A DNA stretch of 64,000 nt from Ignavibacteriales bacterium (GCA_026390815.1 JAPLFH010000056.1:62001-126000); one strand, 5' to 3'; counted from the stretch's first letter, positions 55,201-63,941 are shown. Notes: a model not told the origin generated them from the letters alone. Numbers and translations: made by a program.

Positions 55201-55238
55201 ATGAATCGCACAATAAATGTTTTTATTGTGCGATTCAT
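55201..55238 (+). terminator. Perfect 17-bp hairpin after the C1B gene
   Basis: ATGAATCGCACAATAAA and TTTATTGTGCGATTCAT pair without a mismatch around a 4-base loop (TGTT). It begins 11 bases after the stop codon; a T run precedes it and only a weak T run follows. It probably ends the peptidase transcript, yet it lies only 24 bases before the EamA start. Confidence 0.6.
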
Positions 55239-55261
55239 TTATCAACGCCCACTCACCTATA

Positions 55262-56104
55262 ATGACAGAACATAACAAATCCATTTTCCTTTTGCTTTTT
55301 ACTGCAATACTTTGGAGTTCAGGCGGAGTTTTAATCAAACTTGTGGACTGGAATCCAATTGCAATAGCCGGTGGAAGAAGTGCAATAGCATTTATATTTA
55401 TTTTTCTTATCAGAAGAAAAATAAAAATTGAACTGACATTTATAAAAATTGCTGGTGGATTAGCATATGCCGGTACTGTCATTCTGTTCGTGTTATCTAA
55501 CAAATTAACTACAGCAGCAAATGCAATTCTACTTCAATTTACAGCACCAATTTATGTGGCAATTTTTGGTAACTGGTTCTTGAATGAAAAAATGTCTCGC
55601 CGTGATGTTGTTACAATTATATTAGTATTGTGTGGAATGACTTTATTTTTTTTAGATAAATTATCAACTGGAAATATGATTGGAAATATAACTGCCATTT
55701 TAAGTGGAGTTACTTTCGCCTGGCTTGTTCTATTATTGCGTAAACAAAAAAAAGAATCACCGATTGAATCAATTGTTTTGGGCAATGCATTTACTGCAGT
55801 AATCGGGTTACCATTTATGTTCAGCTCAACTCCTTCAATGGAAGGTTGGATTGGATTGTTACTATTAGGCGTATTTCAACTGGGATTATCTTATATATTA
55901 TACACCAAGGCAATTAAGCACGTAACCGCAATTGAAGCAATTCTAATTCCGGTATTAGAACCAATCTTAAATCCAATTTGGGCATTGATTTTCCTTAGTG
56001 AGAAACCAGGGATTTGGTCCGTAGTCGGGGGTGGAATAGTTATTCTATCAATTACTTTTAGAAGTGTTGGTATTATTTTGAAAAGGAAAATTATAACTTC
56101 TTAA
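55262..56104 (+). CDS. EamA/DMT-superfamily transporter
   Basis: 280 residues, ten predicted membrane segments in two EamA halves (each with the LWSSGGVLIKL / EAILIPVLEPILNPIWALIF pattern). Drug/metabolite transporters export amino acids or other metabolites; the substrate is unknown. I use the ATG at 55262. An in-frame ATG at 55217 lies inside the hairpin and would add an unlikely leader. No ribosome site is visible. Confidence 0.85.
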   Translation: MTEHNKSIFLLLFTAILWSSGGVLIKLVDWNPIAIAGGRSAIAFIFIFLIRRKIKIELTFIKIAGGLAYAGTVILFVLSNKLTTAANAILLQFTAPIYVAIFGNWFLNEKMSRRDVVTIILVLCGMTLFFLDKLSTGNMIGNITAILSGVTFAWLVLLLRKQKKESPIESIVLGNAFTAVIGLPFMFSSTPSMEGWIGLLLLGVFQLGLSYILYTKAIKHVTAIEAILIPVLEPILNPIWALIFLSEKPGIWSVVGGGIVILSITFRSVGIILKRKIITS

Positions 56105-56119
56105 TATTTCCATTAGAAA

Positions 56120-56821
56120 TTATTCCTTTATCAAATCCGGGTCTAATCCATGTTTTTTAAATAATTCGGAATATTTATTTGACACATCATTCTTCAGGTT
56201 AGTCATATAATTTACAAAATCACCTAAGGTAACATCACCACCATACTGAAAATAATATTCTGTCAACTGTTCAATATATTTTTTGCTTAGTACAGAAATA
56301 TTATTAAATGAAATGGAGTTGTAAGTACCAAGATTGTCCAGCTTTTTTTCTTCTTCGGGTCTAATAACGTCTTCTTCCTCAAGAGTTGAATAATCATCAA
56401 CATCATTTTCTAATTCTTTTCGGGCAGCCCAGTTTTGTGCGATATGAAAAAGCGTTGTAAGTATTTCTTTAATTCTTTCGTCTCTTTCTGATTTAAAATT
56501 CTCATCAACATTCAGGTTATTAGCTTCAATTTCCAAATCATTTAACAATGTAGGCAGATCGACAGTATTATTTTTATTATTTACCATATCCTTAAATTTT
56601 TCATGGATGGTTTCATCAAAAGCTATATCGCAATCGCTGTTTATATTGTTTTCTTTCAATAAATTCATAATATCTTCTTTCTTATCAGGACATCGCCTGG
56701 AAAGGAACTCATCTGTAAGATTGAAGTTTCTATAACAATCCTCAGGTTGGTCTACTAAGCTAATAAGATATGATTTTAATTTTATGAGAGTAAGAAAAAG
56801 GTCAAAACTTTCAGAATTCAT
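56120..56821 (-). CDS. Unknown acidic protein encoded after rpoD
   Basis: 233 residues from the ATG at 56821 (GGAG six bases before it); the frame is open back to 56962 but that would run through the rpoD terminator. Helical, acidic, with no membrane segment or signal. The C-terminus (GDFVNYMTNLKNDVSNKYSE) looks like a helix-rich interaction end. I do not recognise a family. It may have its own promoter because a strong terminator separates it from rpoD. No function is proposed. Confidence 0.6.
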   Translation of the reverse strand: MNSESFDLFLTLIKLKSYLISLVDQPEDCYRNFNLTDEFLSRRCPDKKEDIMNLLKENNINSDCDIAFDETIHEKFKDMVNNKNNTVDLPTLLNDLEIEANNLNVDENFKSERDERIKEILTTLFHIAQNWAARKELENDVDDYSTLEEEDVIRPEEEKKLDNLGTYNSISFNNISVLSKKYIEQLTEYYFQYGGDVTLGDFVNYMTNLKNDVSNKYSELFKKHGLDPDLIKE

Positions 56822-56941
56822 CATTATCTCCGATGTAAATAAGAAACCCGCTGGAAAATTAAGAATTTCCCTGTAAAATACTAAAACAATTATCGGTGAA
56901 AATAATAAATAATTAAATGCTAGTGTGTTTTGAAAAGATTT

Positions 56942-56966
56942 AAAAAGCGGTGCAAATTGCACCGCT
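56942..56966 (-). terminator. Rho-independent terminator of rpoD
   Basis: AGCGGTGCA / TGCACCGCT, a perfect 9-bp stem with a 3-base loop, then five Ts on the minus strand. It starts 11 bases after the rpoD stop codon. Confidence 0.92.
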
Positions 56967-56976
56967 CTAATTACTG

Positions 56977-57837
56977 TTAACCTAAATATGCCTGAAGTTG
57001 TGTACTTCTTGAGGTGTGTCTTAACCTACGGATTGCTTTTTCTTTGATTTGTCTTACTCTTTCTCTTGTAAGATTTAACTTCTCACCAAGTTCTTCAAGT
57101 GTTAAAGAGTATTCAGTATCCAGACCAAAATAGTATCTAATAACCGTAGCTTCTCTTTCTGTTAAGGTCGAAAGTGCGTCATTAATTTCATTTTTCAAAG
57201 ATTCTTTCATCAATGAATGATCTGGCGTCTGCTGTTTATCATCATGAATAACATCAAGCAGATTGTTACTGTTATCATCACTTTGAGCGAAAGGCGCATC
57301 CATTGATATATGTCGTCCAGAGATTTCTAATGCATAAGCAACTTCTTCTTCATCCATTTCAAGCTCTTTGGCAAGTTCTGCAACAGTAGGTTGTCTTTCA
57401 TACAATTGCTCCAGTTCATTATAAGCTTTAGCAATTTTATTCAAAGCTCCAACCCGATTTAACGGTAAACGAACCATCCTGGCATGATCACCAAGCGCCT
57501 GAAGAATAGATTGTCTGATCCACCAAACTGCATACGAAATAAACTTAAATCCTTTTGTTTCATCAAACTTCTTAGCAGCCTTAATCAAACCAACATTTCC
57601 TTCGTTTATTAAGTCGCCGAGAGACAAACCTTGATTTTGATATTGTTTTGCAACACTTACAACAAACCTCAAATTTGCCTTAGTTAATTTTTCTAAAGCA
57701 TCTTGATCCCCCCGCCTTATTTTTATAGCTAAATCAACTTCTTCATCCGGAGTAAGCAACTCGACTTTACCGATTTCCTGAAAGTACTTATCCAAGGATT
57801 GGCTTTCGCGTTGAGTATATTGCTTAGTTATTTTCAA
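56977..57837 (-). CDS. rpoD: Primary RNA polymerase sigma factor (RpoD/SigA)
   Basis: 286 residues, the short Bacteroidetes-type housekeeping sigma. Region 1.2 ([20 protein letters not shown]), region 2 ([38 protein letters not shown]), region 3 and region 4 ([14 protein letters not shown] type turn, [18 protein letters not shown]) are all present. The start is TTG at 57837: a TAA lies two codons before it and no other start precedes the conserved KITKQ. AAGGAG is ten bases upstream. This factor should read the TAnnTTTG promoters noted in the window. Confidence 0.95.
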   Translation of the reverse strand: MKITKQYTQRESQSLDKYFQEIGKVELLTPDEEVDLAIKIRRGDQDALEKLTKANLRFVVSVAKQYQNQGLSLGDLINEGNVGLIKAAKKFDETKGFKFISYAVWWIRQSILQALGDHARMVRLPLNRVGALNKIAKAYNELEQLYERQPTVAELAKELEMDEEEVAYALEISGRHISMDAPFAQSDDNSNNLLDVIHDDKQQTPDHSLMKESLKNEINDALSTLTEREATVIRYYFGLDTEYSLTLEELGEKLNLTRERVRQIKEKAIRRLRHTSRSTQLQAYLG

Positions 57838-58374
57838 TTTTTATTAACTCCTTTATAGTTGTCAGATTTCCAATTCTATATTTTTTCAACAAATTTCTAA
57901 TTTTGTAATCTATCGATATTGTTTATTACTGTGTTTATGAGGATTTTTCATAAAATAATCTTTAGAATCATTGATTTTTAATTTTTTTTCGTATATTTCT
58001 TATGAACAAATCTAAAAACTTTCATTTCTTCAATTTAATCTTAGTCCGATAAAAATCAAAGTTATTTCATGCAAACGCTAAATATATAAATTTAATTCCA
58101 ATCTTTAAACACAAAAATTTAGCACCATTTATATTTTTACTTAATTTCCCATTTCTTATACTTAAAATTCAATTTTGTAGTTCCTAATAATTTTAAGAAA
58201 TATTTTAAATGAAAATGTATTATCGCCAGAAAAAAGAATTTTTCAATCTTTTGAAGTTAATTTGGAGTGTAAAAATTAATCTACACTGAAAATGATGTTT
58301 TTGTGGAATAATTTAAAGATTACTGCCGGCAAATCCTAAAAAATGACATACCGGCAGCAATTGGGAGATTATGT
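57838..58374. other. AT-rich region upstream of rpoD
   Basis: 537 bases without a gene. It must hold the rpoD promoter and leader. Very AT-rich with stops in all frames. The only clear structure is the hairpin at 58323-58357 near the end of the next gene. Confidence 0.6.
58323..58357 (-). terminator. Hairpin after the acidic repeat protein gene
   Basis: CTGCCGG / CCGGCAG, 7 bp with a 21-base loop, 17 bases after the stop of the minus-strand gene. GC-rich in an AT-rich setting; T tract weak. Confidence 0.5.
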
Positions 58375-59028
58375 TCAGTTTTTATGCTTTTTCTTGTTAA
58401 TTTTTTTAATAATTATATGGTCCGTTTTTTCATCACAATCATTCTTTTCTATTTTTATCCTTATTTTTTGTGGGCTATCTACACCGGCTTCTTTTTCGGT
58501 ATCCTTTAAGAATTTTTCAGCTTCTTCACCTTTATATACATCAACTTTTTCTTTCCCATCTTCGGTAGTGGTTACTGTAACCTCTTTAACTCCATTTACA
58601 ACATCTACTTTAATTTTCTTTTCAATGTTTTTCCCTTCCATATCATCACTTTTTGATTTCCAATAAAATTTATCCACGAGGGAATCTTCATCATCAAACA
58701 TTATTATTTCATCATCTCCTTGCCAACAAGATATTTGATCATTTGTATCGGAAGAATCTCCATCATCGGAAATTACAATTACTTTTTTTGATTTAACTTT
58801 TTCTTTTGATGCAAGTAAATCAAATATTTTTTTCGCTTCTTTACCTTCAAAAGAAACTTCCCCCTTGTCCGAAGTGATAGTAATTTTATTTACATCTCCA
58901 TCCAGTTTTTTTAGTTTTTCCATTATTTCTTTTTTAGACTGGCTATAAACATTTACATTCATCAATCCAACAATTAAAAATAAAATAATGCTAACCCCAA
59001 TTTTGTTCGGATTTTTTTTCGAGCTCAT
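58375..59028 (-). CDS. Exported acidic protein with internal duplication
   Basis: 217 residues with a signal peptide ending NVYSQ and AAAGGAG before the ATG. Two related units are visible: VNKITITSDKGEVSFEGKEA ... IFDLL and VKEVTVTTTEDGKEKVDVYK ... FLKDTEKE, each a beta pair followed by a helix. Between them is an Asp/Ser-rich stretch (DDGDSSDTNDQ). The C-terminus is basic (KKINKKKHKN). No family recognised; a periplasmic binding or metal-buffering role is possible but not shown. Confidence 0.6.
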   Translation of the reverse strand: MSSKKNPNKIGVSIILFLIVGLMNVNVYSQSKKEIMEKLKKLDGDVNKITITSDKGEVSFEGKEAKKIFDLLASKEKVKSKKVIVISDDGDSSDTNDQISCWQGDDEIIMFDDEDSLVDKFYWKSKSDDMEGKNIEKKIKVDVVNGVKEVTVTTTEDGKEKVDVYKGEEAEKFLKDTEKEAGVDSPQKIRIKIEKNDCDEKTDHIIIKKINKKKHKN

Positions 59029-59170
59029 AATAATTCTCCTTTTTTTCTGAACAAAATTTACTTATTACCGAAGTAATACCAGCGTTAAAAAATGTTAAAT
59101 AATGTTAATTGATTTTTCTTAAAGAAATTTATTTTGTGAATTGAATTGAAGGGAGAAATTATTTTGAAAT

Positions 59171-59217
59171 TAAAAAACCCTTCAGAAAAAATTCTTTCGA
59201 ATAATTAAGAAGGGTTT
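59171..59217 (-). terminator. Terminator of the RRM protein gene
   Basis: AAACCCTTC / GAAGGGTTT, 9-bp stem, with a T run on the minus strand after the second arm. About 30 bases after the stop codon. Confidence 0.75.
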
Positions 59218-59248
59218 AAAAAATTGATTGTTTTATTAGAGCTAAAAC

Positions 59249-59608
59249 TTAAAAACGTCTTCCGCCACCGCTGTTACCGAATCCACCACCAAATCCGCCG
59301 CCGCCAGTTCTTTTTCTTTGATCATTTCCACCTCGTCCGCCGCCGCCAGTTCTATTATCTGTTCTTTTAGGGCGTGCTTCATTAACAGTAATTTTTTGTC
59401 CCTTTAGATCCTGTGTGTTTAATTCGTTAATTGCAGTAACCGCTTCAGTACGACTTGCCATTTCAACAAACCCGAATCCTTTTGAGCTACCAGAAAAAAG
59501 ATCTCGAATTACCTTGGTACTTTTAACATGACCGAACTGTGAAAATAATTTTTCTAAATCCTGTTCGGTTACATCTTTGGCTAAATTGCCAACAAAAATA
59601 TTCATCAT
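59249..59608 (-). CDS. RNA-binding protein with RRM domain and Gly-rich tail
   Basis: 119 residues: one RRM (RNP2 IFVGNLA, RNP1 SKGFGFVEM) and a Gly/Arg-rich tail (RTGGGGRGGNDQRKRTGGGG). Proteins of this build are small cold-inducible RNA chaperones in cyanobacteria and Bacteroidetes. Two ATGs in a row follow AAAGGAG; the second (59605) has the better spacing. The gene has a GC-richer tail than its surroundings because of Gly codons. Confidence 0.92.
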   Translation of the reverse strand: MMNIFVGNLAKDVTEQDLEKLFSQFGHVKSTKVIRDLFSGSSKGFGFVEMASRTEAVTAINELNTQDLKGQKITVNEARPKRTDNRTGGGGRGGNDQRKRTGGGGFGGGFGNSGGGRRF

Positions 59609-59899
59609 TCTCTCCTTTGAGATATTTGTAAAAAAAAGTTTTAAAATTCGTTGAAATTGCTAAGTGAGATTTGCTCTTAAATTAAACTTCAATAATGGAT
59701 TTAAATGTACTGCATATTGGAGTTTTCAATATTCAACATTCTTAAGCACTAAACAACGGGTTAATCGACTTATACCAGAATAGCTTTGGTAGCGGTAGAA
59801 AGTTAATTACCAAATTTAATTTAGCCCTAATAAATCAATTAAGCAAGAAAATTAATACTTCTGATGAATGACAAAATATGGAAAACATCCTAATGAAAT
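59609..59899. other. AT-rich spacer between RRM and XRE genes
   Basis: 291 bases. A loose inverted repeat TTTGGTA / TACCAAA (59785-59814) is the only structure I see; it should also hold the RRM gene promoter. Confidence 0.4.
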
Positions 59900-60253
59900 T
59901 TAGCCAAATGATTTTTTAATCTCCTCAATTCTTCTGGCAAAATCCTCCATTTTATCTATTGGTACTCCCTTGGCAATATCACGTAAATCAACGGGCATAG
60001 CAGGAAGTAATTTTTGAAGCGGGTGATTTTCACTCACTTTAATTTTATCGTCATTTGTCCATTCCATCAGATCATTTGGTGTACATTCAAATATGGCACA
60101 TAATTTTTCAATTTGATTTGGTGAAAAAGAGGATACTTTGTGATTTATAATCCGATAGGCTTTGTCTTTTGGAAAACCAGCTTCCATAAGGAAAATTGCT
60201 GGTTTGCTAATCCCTTTCATTTTAAACAAACGTTCGAAGTTGTATTTTAACAT
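59900..60253 (-). CDS. XRE-family DNA-binding regulator
   Basis: 117 residues with an N-terminal Cro/C1-type helix-turn-helix of the YozG-like kind (FERLFKMKGISKPAIFLMEA ... FSPNQIEKLCAIFECTPNDL, then MEW). The C-terminal 45 residues are helical (MEDFARRIEEIKKSF), perhaps for dimer formation. AAGGAGG is five bases before the ATG and a palindrome overlaps the -10 region, so it likely represses itself. Its other targets are unknown. Confidence 0.85.
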   Translation of the reverse strand: MLKYNFERLFKMKGISKPAIFLMEAGFPKDKAYRIINHKVSSFSPNQIEKLCAIFECTPNDLMEWTNDDKIKVSENHPLQKLLPAMPVDLRDIAKGVPIDKMEDFARRIEEIKKSFG

Positions 60254-61141
60254 CGCAACCTCCTTAAATTATACCGGTACCGAGTACTGGTTTTAAATTC
60301 TGATTTTAATAAAATCTAAAATTTCATTTACAGAATGATTTATCCAATACCCGGACACCTGTTGTGGTTAACAAGAAATATGATTCCGATGGTGAAAATA
60401 TAAAATGATATGAAGAAATGCAAGAAATTTTTGATGAAACGCGATAATTTAATTTGTTAATGCAACAATATTATTTTGAAATTGGAAGTAATGATCAGCA
60501 AATCAGAGTTTTAAATATATAATATGAGATAAAAACGCGATTAGTATATATACTTCTTTGAAAACAACAAATTATCAGCAGTATTAAGGAAATACTTGGC
60601 AAATATTTGAACAAATTTTGCAGTAATATGAAATAATGTTGCAAAAACGAAGAATATATTTGTAAATATAACGAGTCGAATATAATTATAGTGCAAATAT
60701 GTTATATTTTTAATGTTTGTAAATACTAAAGTTGCATTATTTAAGAAGTAAATTCAGATATATATGAAATTGATTTTTACTTGTCTCAATCACGCTATGT
60801 ATTGCTCACCGGAAAAATCACAAATAAAATTTCTTAATAGCCGATTTATAATTGTAATGTAGTTGATGAAAATAACAGAATGGGAACTTGTCAATTTTCA
60901 AATGGAATCACCACTGGATAAATACATTCAAAAATTCCAATAAAGCAGTTCCAATTTTGCAGATGATAAATGGAAAATTTTTTAATATTGAGATGGGGTT
61001 GAATTTTGAATCTACGAATTTAAAAAGTTAGTTAATACGAGCAATAAAATATTATTAAAAAACTATTGAGTAGAATTCAATAAATAATATTATCGACACA
61101 TTGAAAAATTTGCCGTTCGGTTTGAGTCAGTAATTATTAGT
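60254..61141. other. 0.9 kb AT-rich region with only degenerate coding traces
   Basis: No intact gene on either strand. One stretch (60346-60447) reads protein-like, TRTPVVVNKKYDSDGENIK then, after a TGA, YEEMQEIFDETR, as if the end of a lost gene. Another short frame starts at an ATG near 60475. No tRNA, hairpin terminator or repeat is visible. Confidence 0.5.
60268..60291 (-). promoter_or_regulatory. Palindromic operator overlapping the -10 box of the XRE gene
   Basis: ACCAGTAC-TCG-GTACCGGT on the minus strand (8-3-8, one mismatch), followed directly by TATAAT and then AAGGAGG and the ATG. The position is ideal for autorepression by the XRE protein. Confidence 0.55.
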
Positions 61142-61675
61142 CTAATTCAGTTCCTCATATGTCATTTGAATTCCCTCAACAGTTAATGCTTCAGGTACTT
61201 CAATAAATGTTTTATTGTTTTCCATTGAAAACGTTTTTCCAGGAGGTGAGAATGTAAGCTTTATATTTTTAATTAACTTGTTGGTAGTTGAGAATACATA
61301 GATCTGTGTTTTATTATCTTTTGTCAGAAGTTTAACTAGTATAGTTGATTCACTATTTGTAAATGATTGTGATCCGGTCTTTGCTATAAGGTTAACTGAA
61401 TCAGCCGCCAAGTGATACTGATCCTCGCCTTGAGCTAATTCTATTTGTTTGGGATAAAGTGTAATAGTTTTAGGCTTACTCTCTGATATTTCAGCAAAGA
61501 ATTTATTACTCAACCCATCCTTTATTTCAGTATCAATTGAATTATGAAAAGATTTATAATATTCAATCTCTTTGGTGTATAAAGAATAATTTTCATCTAT
61601 GTACTTCAACTTATTGACAGGAAGAGTTTCCCGATAATAAACGTAATCAAATATATCTTTTTCACTTATTTGCAT
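61142..61675 (-). CDS. Unknown protein, anti-sigma-like N-terminus
   Basis: 177 residues, no signal peptide or membrane helix, AAGGAG before the ATG. The N-terminus (SEKDIFDYVYYRETLPVNKL, then YIDENYSLYTKEIEYYKS) has the pattern of anti-sigma or zinc-less FecR-like start regions in Bacteroidetes. The C-terminal half is beta-rich (LKLTFSPPGKTF type strands). It is 54 bases after the larger unknown gene. A partner of that protein is likely; the anti-sigma idea is weak inference. Confidence 0.55.
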   Translation of the reverse strand: MQISEKDIFDYVYYRETLPVNKLKYIDENYSLYTKEIEYYKSFHNSIDTEIKDGLSNKFFAEISESKPKTITLYPKQIELAQGEDQYHLAADSVNLIAKTGSQSFTNSESTILVKLLTKDNKTQIYVFSTTNKLIKNIKLTFSPPGKTFSMENNKTFIEVPEALTVEGIQMTYEELN

Positions 61676-61728
61676 TTAGCACTCCTTACTATATAATACA
61701 TCCCAATTATGTGTCATTCCGAAATTAT

Positions 61729-62718
61729 TCAACGATCTTGAGCAAGCAGATCTTTTGCTGTCTGCTTCATTATCTTAACCAGGTATTCCAAAATGTTATC
61801 ATATTTGTTTTTATAATTTTCCCTGGATAATTCAGCATTGTATTTCTTAACATATTCATATAATCCGATATTTATCCCACCATCTTTAATGTCAAAAGCA
61901 ATATCTTTCAATGCGCTGGTTAATAATTCAGCTTCTTCACCGTTTATTTTATTCGTACTAACGTATGACTTAACCAATTTGATAATTGAGGCATTCAGAC
62001 TATTGGACATTAATTCTTCTGTGTAGACGGTTTCAGTTATTGAATCATCTGCCACTGCGTTATGTTTCGGTTCATTAAGTTTTGTAATCCTTAATGCAAG
62101 TGCATTTAATGGAACAGCCGGGAAATAATCTGTTTCTGATTTCAAATAAACAAACAAGCTTTTAGGACAATCGGCATCAGTAAAAATATAAGATGGCAAT
62201 TGTTCTAGTTGATCTCTATCTGATAATTTTTGTCCGGGAGTTATTTGTTCCATTTCCGAAATATAGCATTGCCCGAAGTGCCGAACTTTATAAAACCCAA
62301 ACTGAATAATTTTATCATTTATTTCTTTAAGCGCTATCGCATAAAGAGGATCAACCTTTCCTAATGCTTTGCTTAAATGATGTTCTGCTCTTATAAATAT
62401 CAGTTGATGGAGGAAAAATAATGCATCAGAGTTTGACCGAATCGGCGGTTCCCATTTATTGTAAGCCGAAAGCAGCCGATCATACTTCCTGCCATTGCGT
62501 TCCAGAAAAAGAGCGGTGATTATTTCCATTATTGCGTCGTTAAAATCACAATCTAATCTGTTGTTTAGGAAATTATACTTATGATGATTCTTATTAAGAT
62601 ACTCTCTGGCAATATTGTAAGAGGCTTGAAAAAGCAAATTGATATCCGGATTAGTTTCATCACCGGAGATAAGTTTTTCAAATGTTAGGTAGATTTTGTC
62701 AATAATCCGTTTTTGCAT
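61729..62718 (-). CDS. Unknown helical protein, partner of the next gene
   Basis: 329 residues from the ATG at 62718; the frame is open further but with a poor Cys/Tyr-rich leader. The protein is mostly helical and soluble. A region near residues 50-130 (DFNDAIMEIITALFLERNG, DALFFLHQLIFIRAEHHLSK) has a faint likeness to sigma-70 region 2, but no region 4 DNA-binding helix pair is seen. I do not recognise a family. Together with the next gene it could be a sigma/anti-sigma-like pair or another two-protein module. Confidence 0.55.
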   Translation of the reverse strand: MQKRIIDKIYLTFEKLISGDETNPDINLLFQASYNIAREYLNKNHHKYNFLNNRLDCDFNDAIMEIITALFLERNGRKYDRLLSAYNKWEPPIRSNSDALFFLHQLIFIRAEHHLSKALGKVDPLYAIALKEINDKIIQFGFYKVRHFGQCYISEMEQITPGQKLSDRDQLEQLPSYIFTDADCPKSLFVYLKSETDYFPAVPLNALALRITKLNEPKHNAVADDSITETVYTEELMSNSLNASIIKLVKSYVSTNKINGEEAELLTSALKDIAFDIKDGGINIGLYEYVKKYNAELSRENYKNKYDNILEYLVKIMKQTAKDLLAQDR

Positions 62719-62937
62719 AGTGCAATATACAATTTGATAAATAACTTTTAAATATTTGCACAAAGTAAAAATCATTATTTTTAATGAGTAGCATTTTGTA
62801 TTACGCAAAAATCAAAGATGTAATAACTCTTTAGAAATGTCATAGATACGACTCGATAGAAATGTCAGTAAGAATTAACTTAGAGTCCAACAAAAGAAGG
62901 ACTGAAGAAAATGAAAACATTTTGATAAGGTAATGAA

Positions 62938-63177
62938 ATGAAATTTACATACGATCCGCGATATAATATTGCTTATATCTGTTTCAAAGAAAAAACAGAA
63001 GGCGTTGAAACTTTAAAACTAAGCGATGAACTCTGTGTAGATATGTCACCTGATGGAACATTATATGGCGTAGAATTACTTAATGCAAACGAACAACTAA
63101 AAAGCGGTTCATTGAAAGAATTAGAAATTATAAATGAAGCAAGTAGTGAAAGGATTACATTTCCTTTGGCAAGTTAG
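62938..63177 (+). CDS. DUF2283 family small protein
   Basis: 79 residues. MKFTYDPRYNIAYICF, then VDMSPDGTLYGVELLNA, match the DUF2283 pattern (compare D-x-x-x-D-x-L-Y-I and V-x-G-I-E-I-L-x-A). These small proteins are common next to toxin-antitoxin-type genes and in accessory DNA; activity unknown. AAGGTAATG before the ATG is compatible with translation. Confidence 0.8.
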   Translation: MKFTYDPRYNIAYICFKEKTEGVETLKLSDELCVDMSPDGTLYGVELLNANEQLKSGSLKELEIINEASSERITFPLAS

Positions 63178-63219
63178 ATAATTCTATTCCAAAAGAGAAA
63201 TAACTGAAAACATCATAAC

Positions 63220-63516
63220 CTAATTTAATCTTGATTTCCAGTAATTTGGTTTTCGATGTAAATGCATAAAAGCAATAATTTGTATGGAATTATTTTTTAA
63301 ACGATAAATAATTGCAAAGGGATATTTTGTTAACAAAAAACGGCGGTAGTTCTTGGAATATTTTCGCCAAGTCTTCGGAGCATTTTGTATTATTTCAATT
63401 CCTCTTTCTATTTCATCAAGAAATAATTTTCCCAGTCCCTCAACTTTTGAATCGTAGAAATGAATAGCTTCTTTAAGCTCTTCGAATGCGGCAGGGTGAA
63501 TTAGTACTGGCACCAA
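63220..63516 (-). CDS. ParE/RelE-type toxin
   Basis: 98 residues, ParE/RelE fold: AAFEELKEAIHFYDSKVEGL (two N-terminal helices), RKYSKNYRRFLLTKYPFAI, YRLKNNSIQIIAFMHLHRKP, W. The start is TTG at 63516 or GTG at 63513, one to four bases after the antitoxin stop. ParE toxins act on gyrase and RelE on ribosome-bound mRNA; which type this is cannot be told. Confidence 0.85.
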   Translation of the reverse strand: MVPVLIHPAAFEELKEAIHFYDSKVEGLGKLFLDEIERGIEIIQNAPKTWRKYSKNYRRFLLTKYPFAIIYRLKNNSIQIIAFMHLHRKPNYWKSRLN

Positions 63517-63517
63517 T

Positions 63518-63739
63518 TTATTTTCTTCTTAGTTGTTTCTTTACCTTATCCCATGCAAGAAGTTTAACATCTTCATTATCTATTTCACCTATTCTTTTTT
63601 CTATTTCATATTGCCATTCTTTTTCGGCTTCAATGTCGTAATTAGATTCAAGACTGACTACTAATTTTTGAGCAATAAATGCGCGTTCTTTTTCGCTTAA
63701 TAAAAGAATATTATTTAATAATTCATTAAAGCTTTGCAT
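63518..63739 (-). CDS. Antitoxin, addiction-module family (TIGR02574-like)
   Basis: 73 residues: an N-terminal helical part (LLLSEKERAFIAQKLVVSLE) and a C-terminal toxin-binding part with W and R (EKEWQYEIEKRIGEID, LLAWDKVKKQLRRK). This is the pattern of small antitoxins paired with ParE/RelE toxins. It is just upstream of the toxin, the usual order, and it has AAAGGGA before its ATG. Confidence 0.82.
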   Translation of the reverse strand: MQSFNELLNNILLLSEKERAFIAQKLVVSLESNYDIEAEKEWQYEIEKRIGEIDNEDVKLLAWDKVKKQLRRK

Positions 63740-63941
63740 ATTTAATCCCTTTATTTACAGCAAAAAAATAATCAAAGATAATTAGTTAGTCAATACGCAT
63801 ACAAAATACAGTGAATTATTTTGTGGAAAAACTCAAAGAGTCTTTTCAAATCGATCTTACACATCCCATACATAAAAAAAACGAAAAAAAATTGAGATGA
63901 TTTTTGGAAGCTAACAACTGGGCTACGAATGAAAAGATTAA
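63740..63941. other. Spacer at the right end
   Basis: About 200 AT-rich bases between the antitoxin start and the end of the DUF433-like gene. It should hold the promoter of the toxin-antitoxin pair. No structure seen. Confidence 0.4.

Noticed and set aside
55217-55261. Earlier start of the EamA transporter
   Set aside because: It lies inside the 17-bp hairpin and encodes a leader unlike other EamA proteins.
56822-56962. N-terminal extension of the gene after rpoD
   Set aside because: It would include the rpoD terminator stem in the coding sequence; the ATG at 56821 has GGAG at good spacing.
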